A DNA stretch of 64,000 nucleotides from Bacillus ndiopicus (GCF_000612805.1 NZ_HG964404.1:521091-585090), one strand, 5' to 3'; shown: positions 1 through 8,622, numbered from the stretch's first letter. A program made the numbers and translations. Notes: generated from the sequence alone by a model not told the origin.

Positions 1-2
1 TT

Positions 3-815
3 GCCTTCGTTATGCTCATATTGTTTGTAAGACGTAATTTATCAAGCTCTGAGCCGATGCTTGATGTAAGGCTATTTAATAGTCGATCTTTCTCGGCTGG
101 TACGATTGCGGCATTCATGACCATGTTTGCAATGGCTTCTGTCCTCTTATTAGTCGCCCAATGGTTACAGGTAGTTGAAGGACTTTCACCATTTAAAGCA
201 GGATTCTATCTGTTACCAATGGCATTAGGAGCAATGGTTTTCGCCCCAATAGCTCCAGGATTAGCCGCACGTCTAGGTGCAAAAATTGTACTACCAATTG
301 GAATTGGGATTGCAGCTATTGGCATGTTCGTTATGTATTTCTTCGGAAATCCGTTAACATATCCAACTTTAGCTGTAGCATTAATATTAGTCGGAGCTGG
401 TACTGCTTCGTTAGCTGTTGCTTCTGCTCTCATAATGTTGGAAACGCCAACATCAAAAGCAGGAAACGCTGCTGCAATTGAAGAATCCATGTATGATCTT
501 GGCAACGTGTTTGGTGTAGCTGTTCTTGGGAGTCTTGCATCATTGCTTTATCGCTCCTATTTAGATATTACGGCATTTTCATCCGATGGAATTGTTGGTG
601 AATTAGCTCATATAGCTAACGAATCCGTTGTAGGTGCTGTTGAGGTAGCTAATATAACGGGCTTTACTCAGCTTGCTACAGAAGCTGTAGCTGCGTTTAA
701 CGACTCTTTTGTAGCAACAGCCCTAATAGGTGGAATTATAATGATGATCGTAGCAGTAATTGTCTTCATTTTAATTCCTAAATCGCTGGATATTACGAAG
801 CAAGGACATCAGTAA
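3..815 (+). CDS. MFS multidrug efflux transporter (DHA2/QacA type), C-terminal part
   Basis: The reading frame is open to the left edge, so only the last 270 or so residues of a larger membrane protein are present. The visible part has at least five hydrophobic segments, an MLDVRLFNSRSF segment and a PTSKAGNAAAIEESMYDLGN segment, both typical of the second half of 14-helix QacA/EmrB-like drug:proton antiporters. The polar loop near residues 175-215 followed by one last helix also fits that family. Such proteins export cationic drugs and dyes using the proton gradient. The gene is followed by a good terminator at 887-920. Substrate cannot be inferred. Family call is confident; the true start lies outside the window. 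Confidence 0.85.
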   Translation, partial: AFVMLILFVRRNLSSSEPMLDVRLFNSRSFSAGTIAAFMTMFAMASVLLLVAQWLQVVEGLSPFKAGFYLLPMALGAMVFAPIAPGLAARLGAKIVLPIGIGIAAIGMFVMYFFGNPLTYPTLAVALILVGAGTASLAVASALIMLETPTSKAGNAAAIEESMYDLGNVFGVAVLGSLASLLYRSYLDITAFSSDGIVGELAHIANESVVGAVEVANITGFTQLATEAVAAFNDSFVATALIGGIIMMIVAVIVFILIPKSLDITKQGHQ

Positions 816-886
816 CAAACAGCTATATGTAACTAATGGGTTTAAATAATTCGCTCTGTTAAGCTTAAATATTGGAAATAATTCCA

Positions 887-920
887 AAATAGAACCTCCA
901 TAAAAATGGAAGTTCTATTT
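887..920 (+). terminator. Rho-independent terminator of the MFS gene
   Basis: Inverted repeat AAATAGAACCTCCAT / ATGGAAGTTCTATTT with a four-base loop and one mismatch, followed by a run of T. It lies 71 bases after the MFS stop codon. Confidence 0.8.
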
Positions 921-1026
921 TTTTATTTACTTATTCAACTAAAACATCCGTTAATTCAAAAAAGAATAGTCAACAAATCGTTCCTCTTCCTATATTCCAA
1001 AGAGAGTAACAACTTTTTTGAATCAA

Positions 1027-1209
1027 CTAAACCTTTTGAGTATACGAATACATTTCGTAAATCTCTTTTAAACACTCTTTCAATTTCATTGGCTTTCTAC
1101 CTAAAATCAATTCAAAGTGATCTGTTAACATTGTATATCGGCCTTCTCACATATCTGTCACAAAACCTGTAATTGAAGCTACTAAATAATTACTTTTAAT
1201 TGGAGTGTA
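1027..1209 (-). pseudogene. Relic of the C-terminus of an NAD(P)-binding oxidoreductase
   Basis: The minus strand encodes about 60 residues (ending GRKPMKLKECLKEIYEMYSY then TQKV and a stop) that resemble the last part of NmrA/SDR-like NAD(P)-binding oxidoreductases, where a TDHFELILGRKP-like segment is common. The frame contains an internal TGA after VTDM and has no upstream coding continuation, so it is a dead fragment. The family assignment is by eye and uncertain; what is directly seen is coding-like sequence with an in-frame stop. Confidence 0.4.
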
Positions 1210-1230
1210 AATTCAATTTGCATATTTGGA

Positions 1231-1395
1231 CTAAGCATAATTTTGAAAAGATCGATATTTGCTTCGATATTGTTGAAAATGGATTAGATTGTTTTGTTCG
1301 TCGAATATGCCAATTTCGTGGATGGTGAAGCCCTCAGCAGAAGTTGGAATGATTTCATTTCCGATGGTTTCGTCAACTGTAATGTATGTTACAAA
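1231..1395 (-). pseudogene. Relic of a phage tail-collar (tail fibre) protein
   Basis: The last 55 or so residues of a 111-codon open frame read VTYITVDETIGNEIIPT, then SAEGFTIHEIGIFDEQNNLI. This matches the pattern of phage tail-collar fibre proteins (DUF3751-like), which contain an IIP...GGFTIREIGLFD...NLI segment. The N-terminal half of the open frame (1396-1566) shows no such pattern and overlaps the terminator of the neighbouring peptidase gene, so it is probably not coding. No other phage genes are nearby. I read this as a fragment left by an excised or decayed prophage. Confidence 0.4.
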
Positions 1396-1530
1396 AAAAC
1401 CACAGCACCAAACATGGCACTGTGATTCATTCTTATCCCGCATTAACGGACAGTAGTTTTTCTGCGCCGAGTAACCACGCAAAACGCCCATCTTATAACT
1501 GTCCGTAAAAGCTCGATTGGTGAAAGATAA

Positions 1531-1557
1531 CAATCCGCGGAAAAACCCCACGGATTG
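1531..1557 (-). terminator. Terminator of the M32 carboxypeptidase gene
   Basis: On the minus strand CAATCCGTGG and CCGCGGATTG form a ten-pair stem (one wobble) with a short T-rich loop, 11 bases after the peptidase stop. The T-tract behind it is weak. Confidence 0.55.
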
Positions 1558-1567
1558 AAGTTTCACT

Positions 1568-3067
1568 TTAAAGCTGATACAGCTTCGTATATTTTTCTTT
1601 TAAGTAGTCCGCTAAATATTTTGCATTTAGCCCTTCGCCTGTTGCTTCATTTAATAGCTCAAATGGCTTTTTTAGCGCGCCGTATTGGTGTACTTTGTCA
1701 GTTAACCACTCACGAATTGGTAAAAGCTCGCCTTTGCCACATAGCTCATCGAAGTTTGGAATATCCTTGTCCATCGCGTGCTTCCACTGTGCTGCATACA
1801 TATAGCCTAACGCATATGATGGGAAGTAACCGAAGCTACCGCCACTCCAGTGCGTATCTTGTAGCACACCTTGTGCATCATTTGCCGGGCGAACGCCTAA
1901 ATATTCCTCATATTTATCGTTCCACACCTGTGGTAAATCTTCCACTTGTAAGTCACCATTGAATAGCTCACGCTCAATTTCATAGCGAATCATAATGTGT
2001 AGAGGGTATGTTAATTCATCTGCTTCAATACGAATTAGTGAAGGCTCTACAAAATTGATTGCTGCTAAGAAATCATCAACTGCTACATCGCCAAATTGTG
2101 CAGGTGAATTTTTTTGTAGCACTTCAAAATGGCGCTTCCAGAAATCTACATTACGTCCTACAAAGTTTTCATAGAATAGCGATTGCGATTCATGGATACC
2201 CATTGATGCACCTGTTGCAAGTGGTAAGCCCATTAATTTTGGATCGATATTTTGTTCATATAACGCGTGACCACATTCATGAATTGTACCGAACACAGCA
2301 GAGCGGAAATCATTTTCGTCATATTTTGTTGTCACACGAATATCTCCACTATTTAAACCAATCATAAATGGATGTACCGTTTCATCTAAACGACCGGCCT
2401 CAAAATCATAGCCTAGCTTCTCTAATAATTCTAAAGATGCCGCACGTTGCCCCTCTTTCGGGAAATGCTTAAATAGCATTGATGTATCTGGTTTATTTGG
2501 TGACGCTTGGATTGCCTTCACTAAAGGTACAATTGTTTCGCGTAATTCACCAAACACTTTATCTAAAATGTCTGTAGTCATTTCTGGCTCGTATTTATCA
2601 AGCAGCGTGTTATACGCAGAGCCATTTTTAATGCCCCAATAGCCGATAAATTTCTTTTGATATTCAACGATTCCTTTTAAATGTGGTAAAAATAATGAAA
2701 AATCAGACTTTGCTTTCGCTTCTTCCCATGCATTTTCTGCCTTTGATTGTAAAATGACATATTCTTTATACTCGGCAGCAGGAATTTTTTTCGATTCATC
2801 ATATCCTTTTTTCACTTCTTCAAATAGACGTTTCGTCACAAAATCAAGCTCATTTTGCTTCGCTTCAAGTGCCGCTAGCATTTCGCCTAGCGCGTCAGCA
2901 GTTTGCAAAGCGAACAGCTCTGCCGATAATGTACCGACAACCTCTGCGCGTTGCTCTAACCCCTTTTTTGGTGCCCCTGTGCGCATATCCCAATAAATCA
3001 CAGATAACGCCTCACCATAGTTTTGCATTTTCTTCACATAATCTACAAATTGTTGTTCGACTGTCAT
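1568..3067 (-). CDS. ypwA: Metallocarboxypeptidase, M32 (Taq) family
   Basis: The 499-residue product is a cytoplasmic zinc carboxypeptidase that removes C-terminal amino acids from peptides. The HEXXH zinc motif is seen as HECGH at residues 263-267, followed about 25 residues later by MGIHESQS, which supplies the third ligand Glu. The HPF segment near 232 and the GSFGYFPSYALGYMYAAQ segment near 410 are further M32 signatures. Length is normal for the family. A good ribosome binding site (AAAGGGAGG) precedes the ATG. It stands alone, with the sigma/anti-sigma pair upstream on the same strand. The symbol is by analogy with the B. subtilis M32 protein YpwA. Confidence 0.92.
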   Translation of the reverse strand: MTVEQQFVDYVKKMQNYGEALSVIYWDMRTGAPKKGLEQRAEVVGTLSAELFALQTADALGEMLAALEAKQNELDFVTKRLFEEVKKGYDESKKIPAAEYKEYVILQSKAENAWEEAKAKSDFSLFLPHLKGIVEYQKKFIGYWGIKNGSAYNTLLDKYEPEMTTDILDKVFGELRETIVPLVKAIQASPNKPDTSMLFKHFPKEGQRAASLELLEKLGYDFEAGRLDETVHPFMIGLNSGDIRVTTKYDENDFRSAVFGTIHECGHALYEQNIDPKLMGLPLATGASMGIHESQSLFYENFVGRNVDFWKRHFEVLQKNSPAQFGDVAVDDFLAAINFVEPSLIRIEADELTYPLHIMIRYEIERELFNGDLQVEDLPQVWNDKYEEYLGVRPANDAQGVLQDTHWSGGSFGYFPSYALGYMYAAQWKHAMDKDIPNFDELCGKGELLPIREWLTDKVHQYGALKKPFELLNEATGEGLNAKYLADYLKEKYTKLYQL

Positions 3068-3122
3068 TTGTAAGCCTCCCTTTCCACTCTATTATATTAT
3101 TTCGAGATTTGGAATGAAAGTG

Positions 3123-4070
3123 TTAAGTAAATATTGAAATAAGCAAAGCTAATGTTAATAAACATGCGGTAAACGTCCATAACCAATTTGCTTGCTTGAT
3201 ACCTTGCCTTACTTCCAAGTATTCCTTCAACGTGATCACTAATATCATTGGTAACACAATCATACCTATGTGTACTGTGCCAAGATATTCATTTACAAAG
3301 AAACCAGGCATAACAAGAAAGAATGACCATACATACCTAAATAGTATAGGTAGTTCTTTCTTCTTGCCATCTTCATCGCGATAATAGCTATTGCGACTAA
3401 TAAACACCATATCAATAATTAAAAAAATAAAAAACGCAATCCATATATATGTTTTCCAACCATAGAATATAGTTTGACGCCCTATATTATCTAATAAATT
3501 TTGCAGCTGTTTACCATCACCATTTTTCTCTATATCTTTTAATACATATTTTTTCTTTCCATAAACATCATAAATGTTATAGCCAGCTAAGTGAGGTGCT
3601 ATTTTTAAATAGCGCTGCTGTCCATTTTCAAATGTTAATAATAACTGATACATTCTCATGTAGCCTAACAACTCACCATCATCCCAAGGCTCCTCCTTTA
3701 GGCTTGGGTCTGTAATAAAGCGTTGCAAAGTTGCCAAGAGTTGTGGGTCTTGTGTTGTTTTTTTTTCAATATACATGATGGAATTTAAATTCAAATTTCG
3801 ATTTGCTTTATTCGTCTGAAGTACTGTTATTTCTGCTAGCTCATCCGTTAACTGTGCTTGTTTTAGTACTTGCTCTGCAGGTTTCACATCGATAAAATAA
3901 AACAATAGCAATATACAAGCAATTGAAGCGATAGCTAACTGCCGAGTCAACAATTGTAATCGTGTTGTGCGCTTATGTCGCGCCATAATATATTCCTTTT
4001 GTTGTAGCGCTCGTTCTTTGTCCTGCTCTACGCGCGTTATTTGCTGTAAACGATCATCTAATTTCATCAT
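3123..4070 (-). CDS. Membrane protein, probable anti-sigma factor of the adjacent ECF sigma
   Basis: A protein of about 315 residues with a basic coiled N-terminal tail in the cytoplasm, one membrane helix near residues 45-65, an extracytoplasmic domain of about 130 residues, and three more helices in the last 110 residues. I do not recognise a named family. Its start overlaps the end of the ECF sigma gene (stop TGA at 4054-4056, start ATG at 4068-4070), so the two are translationally coupled. That arrangement, together with one soluble tail and an outside domain, is typical of a membrane anti-sigma factor holding its sigma at the membrane. The longer start at 4082 is possible, but GGGGGTG sits correctly for the start chosen. 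Function is inferred from context. Confidence 0.6.
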   Translation of the reverse strand: MMKLDDRLQQITRVEQDKERALQQKEYIMARHKRTTRLQLLTRQLAIASIACILLLFYFIDVKPAEQVLKQAQLTDELAEITVLQTNKANRNLNLNSIMYIEKKTTQDPQLLATLQRFITDPSLKEEPWDDGELLGYMRMYQLLLTFENGQQRYLKIAPHLAGYNIYDVYGKKKYVLKDIEKNGDGKQLQNLLDNIGRQTIFYGWKTYIWIAFFIFLIIDMVFISRNSYYRDEDGKKKELPILFRYVWSFFLVMPGFFVNEYLGTVHIGMIVLPMILVITLKEYLEVRQGIKQANWLWTFTACLLTLALLISIFT

Positions 4071-4560
4071 GCTCACCCCCAAGCAGTTTTTGCAATGCCT
4101 TCATTCCACGCTCTGTGTTATTACGCACTTTAGCCTCTGTACAACTTAAAATTTCTGCTGTTTCCTTAATCGAATAGCCCTCAATTTTTCGTAGGACGAT
4201 GCACTCTCTATAAGTCAGTTTCAATTGACCAAGCGCAGCGTATAACTCAGCATCTGCCGCTTGCTTCAATAACCACTGTTCAGGTATGTATGTTGCTTCC
4301 ATTCCTTCATGACGTGCGAAAAATGGAATAAATTGAATTAAACGCTTACGCCTGTAAAAATCGTAAACTGTATTGCGTGCAATTGTAGTTAGCCATGTTT
4401 TCATATTTGCATCACCACGAAAGGCAGCACCATTGTGCAATGCTTTGACAAACGTATCTTGCGTTAAATCTTCTGCCGTTTCCTTATGTCCTACTAAAAA
4501 ATAAATAAACTGAAATATTTCTTCGCTATACGTATCATAATGTTCATCAAAACGAAGCAT
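4054..4560 (-). CDS. ECF-type RNA polymerase sigma factor
   Basis: The 168-residue protein has the two sigma domains of the extracytoplasmic-function class. Region 2 includes AEDLTQDTFVKALHN and the WLTTIARNTVYDFYRRKR segment that contacts the -10 element. Region 4 has ECIVLRKIEGYSIKETAEIL, the helix-turn-helix that contacts the -35 element. Size and layout resemble SigX/SigW-like factors, which respond to envelope stress or antimicrobial peptides. The start was placed at the third codon of the longest frame because AGGGGGG lies six bases before it. The gene is coupled to the membrane protein downstream, presumably its anti-sigma. Confidence 0.9.
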   Translation of the reverse strand: MLRFDEHYDTYSEEIFQFIYFLVGHKETAEDLTQDTFVKALHNGAAFRGDANMKTWLTTIARNTVYDFYRRKRLIQFIPFFARHEGMEATYIPEQWLLKQAADAELYAALGQLKLTYRECIVLRKIEGYSIKETAEILSCTEAKVRNNTERGMKALQKLLGGEHDEIR

Positions 4561-4605
4561 ATGCATCCCCCCTTCCTACTTATATAGACGGATGATGGAA
4601 ACATT

Positions 4606-5166
4606 TTACTCACTTTTGGTGCGTAAAATTTGCACGAGGATTTCACTTAGTTCCTCTGCAGTTTCTTGAAAATCTCGCTCTGCCCATTGCAAAGCTAAAC
4701 CGATAATGGCATTCGCCTGATAGGCCACTAAATAACCTTGCACCCTTTCATCATAGCTGGAGACATTCGTATTTTGCTGTAAATTTACTGTAATCTGCTC
4801 TAGCAGCATATAATAATAGGCTAACGGGACATTTTTTGAAAAAACAATTCGATAAAAGCTTTCGTATTTTTTAATATGATGAAAAATACGTACTGTTTTT
4901 GGATCAAGCTCTTTAATTTTTAATGGTGATTTTGTGCGAAGCGGCTCTAAATAAGCCTCGCGTAAATCGGCAATAATTTGCTCGAAAAAATCGGCAAACA
5001 GCGCATCTACACTTGCATAATGTAAATAAAAAGTACCTCGATTTATTTGTGCTCTTTGACAAAGCACAGATATTTTGATTTTTTCAAGTGGCATTTCCTT
5101 TAATAATGCGATTAATGATTCGTGAAGTCGTTCCTTCGTTTTTATAATTCGTAAATCTACTGACAT
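4606..5166 (-). CDS. TetR/AcrR family transcriptional regulator
   Basis: The N-terminal 60 residues carry a TetR-type helix-turn-helix: KISVLCQRAQINRGTFYLHY. The remaining 125 residues are a helical ligand-binding domain (TetR_C_8-like). It is transcribed away from the SDR dehydrogenase gene, and a near-perfect inverted repeat lies just behind the probable -10 box of that gene (5268-5289), so it is likely a local repressor of the dehydrogenase. The start at 5166 (ATG) is preferred over the GTG at 5175 because the AGGGGTG ribosome binding site overlaps the latter. The inducer is unknown. Confidence 0.85.
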   Translation of the reverse strand: MSVDLRIIKTKERLHESLIALLKEMPLEKIKISVLCQRAQINRGTFYLHYASVDALFADFFEQIIADLREAYLEPLRTKSPLKIKELDPKTVRIFHHIKKYESFYRIVFSKNVPLAYYYMLLEQITVNLQQNTNVSSYDERVQGYLVAYQANAIIGLALQWAERDFQETAEELSEILVQILRTKSE

Positions 5167-5235
5167 TTCCAGCACCCCTATTCAACAGTTTTTCATAAAG
5201 TGTTGCTTAATGAACATCGTACATGTTATTGCATA

Positions 5236-5265
5236 TTGAAAGCGTTACCACATATAGATTATAAT
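5236..5265 (+). promoter_or_regulatory. Probable sigma-A promoter of the SDR gene
   Basis: TTGAAA (-35) at 5236-5241 and a consensus TATAAT (-10) at 5260-5265, spaced 18 bases, upstream of the SDR gene. Confidence 0.6.
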
Positions 5266-5267
5266 TT

Positions 5268-5289
5268 TTATTAAACAGATGTTCAATAA
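5268..5289. promoter_or_regulatory. Probable TetR-family operator
   Basis: Two 10-base half sites, TTATTAAACA and TGTTCAATAA, separated by GA, are inverted repeats with one mismatch. The site starts two bases after the TATAAT box and would cover the transcription start of the SDR gene, an ideal place for repression by the divergent TetR regulator. The regulator-site pairing is inferred. Confidence 0.55.
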
Positions 5290-5341
5290 GTGACATTTTT
5301 CACACTAGTTTGTCCACACACATTATTAGGAGGAATTAGAC

Positions 5342-6100
5342 ATGAAATTACAGGATAAAGTAGCTATCGTTACAGGAGCAGCATCAGGCATGGGCTTAGC
5401 CATTGCCGAAAGCTATGCGAAGGAAGGCGCGAAAGTAGTAGTTTCCGATTTAAATTTGGCAGGTGCCGAAGAGGTTGTAGCCAAAATTAAGGCAGTTGGT
5501 GGCGAAGCATTTGCAATTAACACAGATGTAACCTCAGAAGAGGATTTACAACGCTTATTTGATAAAACATTAGAAGCTTATGGTAAGCTTGATATTTTAG
5601 TAAACAACGCGGGCATTATGGATGGCATGGAGCCTGTAGGAGAAATAGAAAATGAGCGCTGGGCAAAAGTGTTTGCTGTCAATACGACATCTGTCATGCA
5701 GGCGATGCGATTGGCAACAGATATTTTCTTAAAGCAAGGTCACGGGGTAATCGTGAATAATATTTCAGCAGGCGGCTTATATGGCGCACGTGCTGGAGCA
5801 GCCTATACAGCCTCTAAACACGCGGTCGTTGGTTTAACAAAAAATACAGCATTTATGTATGCTGATCAAAATATTCGCTGTAACGGCATTGCACCAGGCG
5901 GTGTTGCAACAAATATTGCTTCTTCTATGACAAGCATTAGCCAAACAGGTATGCAACGCCAGCAGCTTGGTATGGCGATTAATCCGCGCATTGGTCAACC
6001 TACAGAAATCGCAGCATTAGCTGTATTTTTAGGGTCAAATGACGCAAGCTTTATCAACGGTCAAGTCATCGCAGCAGATGGTGGCTGGACAGCTTATTAA
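5342..6100 (+). CDS. Short-chain dehydrogenase/reductase (SDR), glucose-1-dehydrogenase-like
   Basis: A 252-residue classical SDR. The NAD(P)-binding glycine motif TGAASGMG is at residues 12-19, the NNAG motif near 88, the catalytic YTASK (Tyr and Lys) near 155, and the PGGVATN cofactor segment follows. The C-terminus has the usual GQVIAADGGW motif. An Asp at the end of the second strand (VVSDLNLAGA) favours NAD over NADP. AGGAGG precedes the ATG. It is probably repressed by the divergent TetR protein. Substrate cannot be told from sequence; related proteins act on sugars, hydroxysteroids or cyclic alcohols. Confidence 0.88.
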   Translation: MKLQDKVAIVTGAASGMGLAIAESYAKEGAKVVVSDLNLAGAEEVVAKIKAVGGEAFAINTDVTSEEDLQRLFDKTLEAYGKLDILVNNAGIMDGMEPVGEIENERWAKVFAVNTTSVMQAMRLATDIFLKQGHGVIVNNISAGGLYGARAGAAYTASKHAVVGLTKNTAFMYADQNIRCNGIAPGGVATNIASSMTSISQTGMQRQQLGMAINPRIGQPTEIAALAVFLGSNDASFINGQVIAADGGWTAY

Positions 6101-6107
6101 AACATAG

Positions 6108-6150
6108 AAAAGGGCTGCTGAGAAAGGTGAAGCTTCCTCAGTAGCCCTTT
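6108..6150. terminator. Bidirectional terminator between SDR and yqhY
   Basis: AAAGGGCTGCTGAG and CTCAGTAGCCCTTT pair with one mismatch between two convergent genes. Confidence 0.8.
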
Positions 6151-6172
6151 AAATATTCGCTAAATCGAATAA

Positions 6173-6580
6173 TTAAGCCTTATTTACACTGACATTGTCA
6201 AATTGGATTGCTGTAATATGAACATTCACTTCGCTCGTTTCAATTGCAGTCATATTAAAAATCGCTTGGCGAATGGATGCTTGAATATCCTTAGCCACTT
6301 TAGGAACCGTGAAGCCATACTTTACTGAGCAAAATACATCAATGACAATACGGCCATCTTCCGACATTGCCGATTTAATACCTTTTGAATGTACTTTTTT
6401 ACCGAATTTTTCTACAACACCCGATGCAAAATTCCCACGCGTCGCAGCTACACCTTCTACCTCAGTTGCAGCAATACCTGCAATTACCTCAATTACCTCA
6501 GGTGCTACTTCGATTTGCCCTAGCTCCTCTTTGCCCGTTGGCGTTGGTTGTACAAATGATGTTGGTTGTTTTTCAGCCAT
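6173..6580 (-). CDS. yqhY: Asp23/Gls24 family envelope stress protein YqhY
   Basis: A 135-residue protein with the Asp23 core: IEVAPEVIEVIAGIAATEVE, a GVVEKFGKK segment, then IDVFCSVKYGFTVPKVAKDIQ. In B. subtilis yqhY is the third gene of the accB-accC-yqhY operon, where it is linked to control of acetyl-CoA carboxylase activity. Here it lies on the same strand but about 6.6 kb from accC, so co-transcription is broken. The nusB and folD genes that usually follow are also absent. The protein is cytoplasmic, with a low-complexity N-terminal tail. Confidence 0.88.
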   Translation of the reverse strand: MAEKQPTSFVQPTPTGKEELGQIEVAPEVIEVIAGIAATEVEGVAATRGNFASGVVEKFGKKVHSKGIKSAMSEDGRIVIDVFCSVKYGFTVPKVAKDIQASIRQAIFNMTAIETSEVNVHITAIQFDNVSVNKA

Positions 6581-6903
6581 GTTCAGCCATCCTCTCTTTC
6601 TCTCGCATTGCTACTTAACTATAGCCATCTACCACTTTTTATATTATACTACATTCCCTGTGGAAAATGCTTAGCAATTGCGCAGAATTTTTGCGGGATG
6701 ACAATTCGTCAATTATTTGGGTGCTATACGCCTATTTGAGCGATCCTCAACTCACCACGCCAATGCTCACCAAGTCCTTCTCTAGCTGACAAAAATCAGC
6801 TGTAAGCTAAATAAATTTTCTCACAGCCTATATCTTATTTTCCTGTCCACAACACATCTTCTGTAAGCCTTCTAATTCTAAAATGCCCTAATGGATAGCG
6901 TTA
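6581..6903. other. Non-coding stretch downstream of the SH3 gene
   Basis: No gene is visible. There is a small hairpin AGCTGA/TCAGCT at 6784-6801. At about 6835-6900 the minus strand carries an open tail reading RYPLGHFRIRRLTEDVLWTG then K and stop, possibly the end of a lost gene. Confidence 0.3.
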
Positions 6904-7593
6904 TTATTTAGAGTATACTAGTACTACTTCTGTATATAATTTTTCGTCATTGACATTTAAAAAAATCTCATGTGAACCTTTTTCCCAAGTTCCAAGCAAT
7001 GATCTGAATTTTCTTATAAATGAATTTGAAGCTTCCCCTTCAACATTTTCTGTTTTTACATATAAAGTATAATACATATCTTCCATCTCTGACCATGTAT
7101 TATAGCTATCTTTATCGGGAAGAAAATCAATAAAAACCATATCTAAGCTATAATTTACAAAGTGATACGTTATCTTTGCTGAATATCCATAATGATTACC
7201 TAAATAAGTTAAAAAAATGTCCTCACCGTTTCTTGATTTATTAATCAAAGTAGCGCTTTCAGATTTTTGAACTTGTTCTATAGTCATAGAAAAATCAATT
7301 GTACGTTCACTTAACTTAGTTACCAAAAAAGAATCTTTTGTATAGCCTTTATATTTTCCTTGTTTAATATGCGACCAACCATTTTTATCTGTCGAATAGA
7401 CAAAAACCTTCGAACCGCTTTTTAGCATGGTTACTTTAGCACCTTTTGAATTTGGTTCTGCTCTAAGTATTAAATCCCCACTATTAGCACTTACATATTT
7501 ATAATGCCCGCCACTATAAGCTTTTACTTGCGAAACCTCTCCAACCAAAAGAACTAATAAACATAAAGCAACAATAAATCTTAAAGCTTTCAT
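6904..7593 (-). CDS. Secreted SH3-domain protein
   Basis: The protein starts with a signal peptide (basic MKMKALRF, a hydrophobic core, likely cleavage after VKA). Residues 35-90 form a bacterial SH3 domain: LILRAEPNSKGAKVTMLKSG, then GWSHIKQGKYKGYTKDSFL, the usual pattern of cell-wall-binding SH3 units. The remaining 140 residues are not recognised and contain several beta-rich segments and a tryptophan near 168. It is probably exported and held in the wall. The ATG at 7593 is preferred over the TTG at 7599 because of its spacing from GGGGGGC. It lies in the accessory segment between yqhY and accC. Confidence 0.7.
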   Translation of the reverse strand: MKALRFIVALCLLVLLVGEVSQVKAYSGGHYKYVSANSGDLILRAEPNSKGAKVTMLKSGSKVFVYSTDKNGWSHIKQGKYKGYTKDSFLVTKLSERTIDFSMTIEQVQKSESATLINKSRNGEDIFLTYLGNHYGYSAKITYHFVNYSLDMVFIDFLPDKDSYNTWSEMEDMYYTLYVKTENVEGEASNSFIRKFRSLLGTWEKGSHEIFLNVNDEKLYTEVVLVYSK

Positions 7594-7599
7594 TTTCAA

Positions 7600-8013
7600 T
7601 ACGCCCCCCTTAAACTTCCTTTGTTCTGATTGATACTTTTTACAACTAGTATTGTAATACTAGGTCTCATACAAAATAATTTGTTGTGTTTGTATAGTTA
7701 ATAAGTATATGCGAATATTATATATTTACATAAAGAGTAATTCAATGCCATTTTTGTTCTACTTATTTTCAAAGTAAATGAATATGTACTATTCTATTTG
7801 TTTAAGCATAATGTCACGCATACTCATTAATCATTATTATCAAAGGCTACTTGAAAAATTGGTCTTTCTCCATTTTTTTAAATATCTTTTATCTTACGTA
7901 CCCATTTACTACGCTACTTTTTGTTACGGAATATTTTTCACCATAGTATGCGAGAATAATTCGAGATAATGTAAACAATCCCCAAAAAGACAATAGTATT
8001 ACATATTTTGAAT
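7600..8013. other. Intergenic region, AT-rich
   Basis: About 410 bases without a convincing gene. It should contain the promoter of the SH3 gene, but no strong -35/-10 pair stands out. A 63-codon plus-strand frame at 7778 has no ribosome binding site and is dismissed. Confidence 0.4.
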
Positions 8014-8622
8014 TTACTTTAAAAGTTTCCTTACTCTCTTTTGTTGAGGGGCAGATAAATCTTCCATCCTGCTTTCCAGCACTTCTACAAATTGACGTTG
8101 ATTGCTTTCATGAATACAGATTTCCATTCGTTCCGCGTGTTGTCCAACTTCTTTTGAGCGGCACTCTTGTAAATGTTGAATTAAAATAGGAAAGATGCGC
8201 TCTTCATATTCTAAATCTTGCTTGCAAAGTTTGGCCAATACAGAAACGCCATTATCAACAGTAATCACACTTCCATGCTGAAAGGCAAATACGATTTTGT
8301 CTACTTGCTTAAAAATATTTTGTGGCTCAAGCTCCACAATTTGTGCTAAAGCGGTCATGCTACCCCATACAAGGCGATTATTCTTTGAATCTAACAGCTC
8401 AAGAAATTGTTTATAGTAAGGTGCAATCAAATCAGGCCGTCTCTCTCCAATTTCATAAAGTACTTTAATGCAATCGTTTGCTATTCGTTTATCTTTAGAA
8501 TTCAATCCATCTACAATTTCATTGATTCCATTGTGATTTTCAGTCTTTACTAATTCCTCTGCCAATTCAATATTTGGCAATTCATCATTTCTATTTTGAT
8601 TAGTGGCTAATTGATTAAGCAT
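8014..8622 (-). CDS. HEAT-repeat-like alpha-helical protein
   Basis: A 202-residue cytoplasmic protein built from helical pairs resembling HEAT/ARM repeats: KDKRIANDCIKVLYEIGERR, then NNRLVWGSMTALAQIVELEP, then ITVDNGVSVLAKLCKQDLEY. Such solenoids bind other proteins or nucleic acids; some belong to the DNA glycosylase AlkD group, but the length and lack of recognisable catalytic residues do not support that here. AGGAGGGGATCG precedes the ATG, a strong ribosome binding site. No operon partner is evident. The function is unknown. Confidence 0.7.
   Translation of the reverse strand: MLNQLATNQNRNDELPNIELAEELVKTENHNGINEIVDGLNSKDKRIANDCIKVLYEIGERRPDLIAPYYKQFLELLDSKNNRLVWGSMTALAQIVELEPQNIFKQVDKIVFAFQHGSVITVDNGVSVLAKLCKQDLEYEERIFPILIQHLQECRSKEVGQHAERMEICIHESNQRQFVEVLESRMEDLSAPQQKRVRKLLK

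Noticed and set aside
906-1172. 88-codon plus-strand frame
   Set aside because: It starts inside the terminator hairpin, has no ribosome binding site, and the opposite strand carries the recognisable oxidoreductase relic.
6835-6900. Possible third copy of the accC tail (EDVLWTGK near the stop)
   Set aside because: Only about eight residues agree with the accC end, the terminator is absent, and upstream codons do not match accC; more likely chance or another gene's tail.
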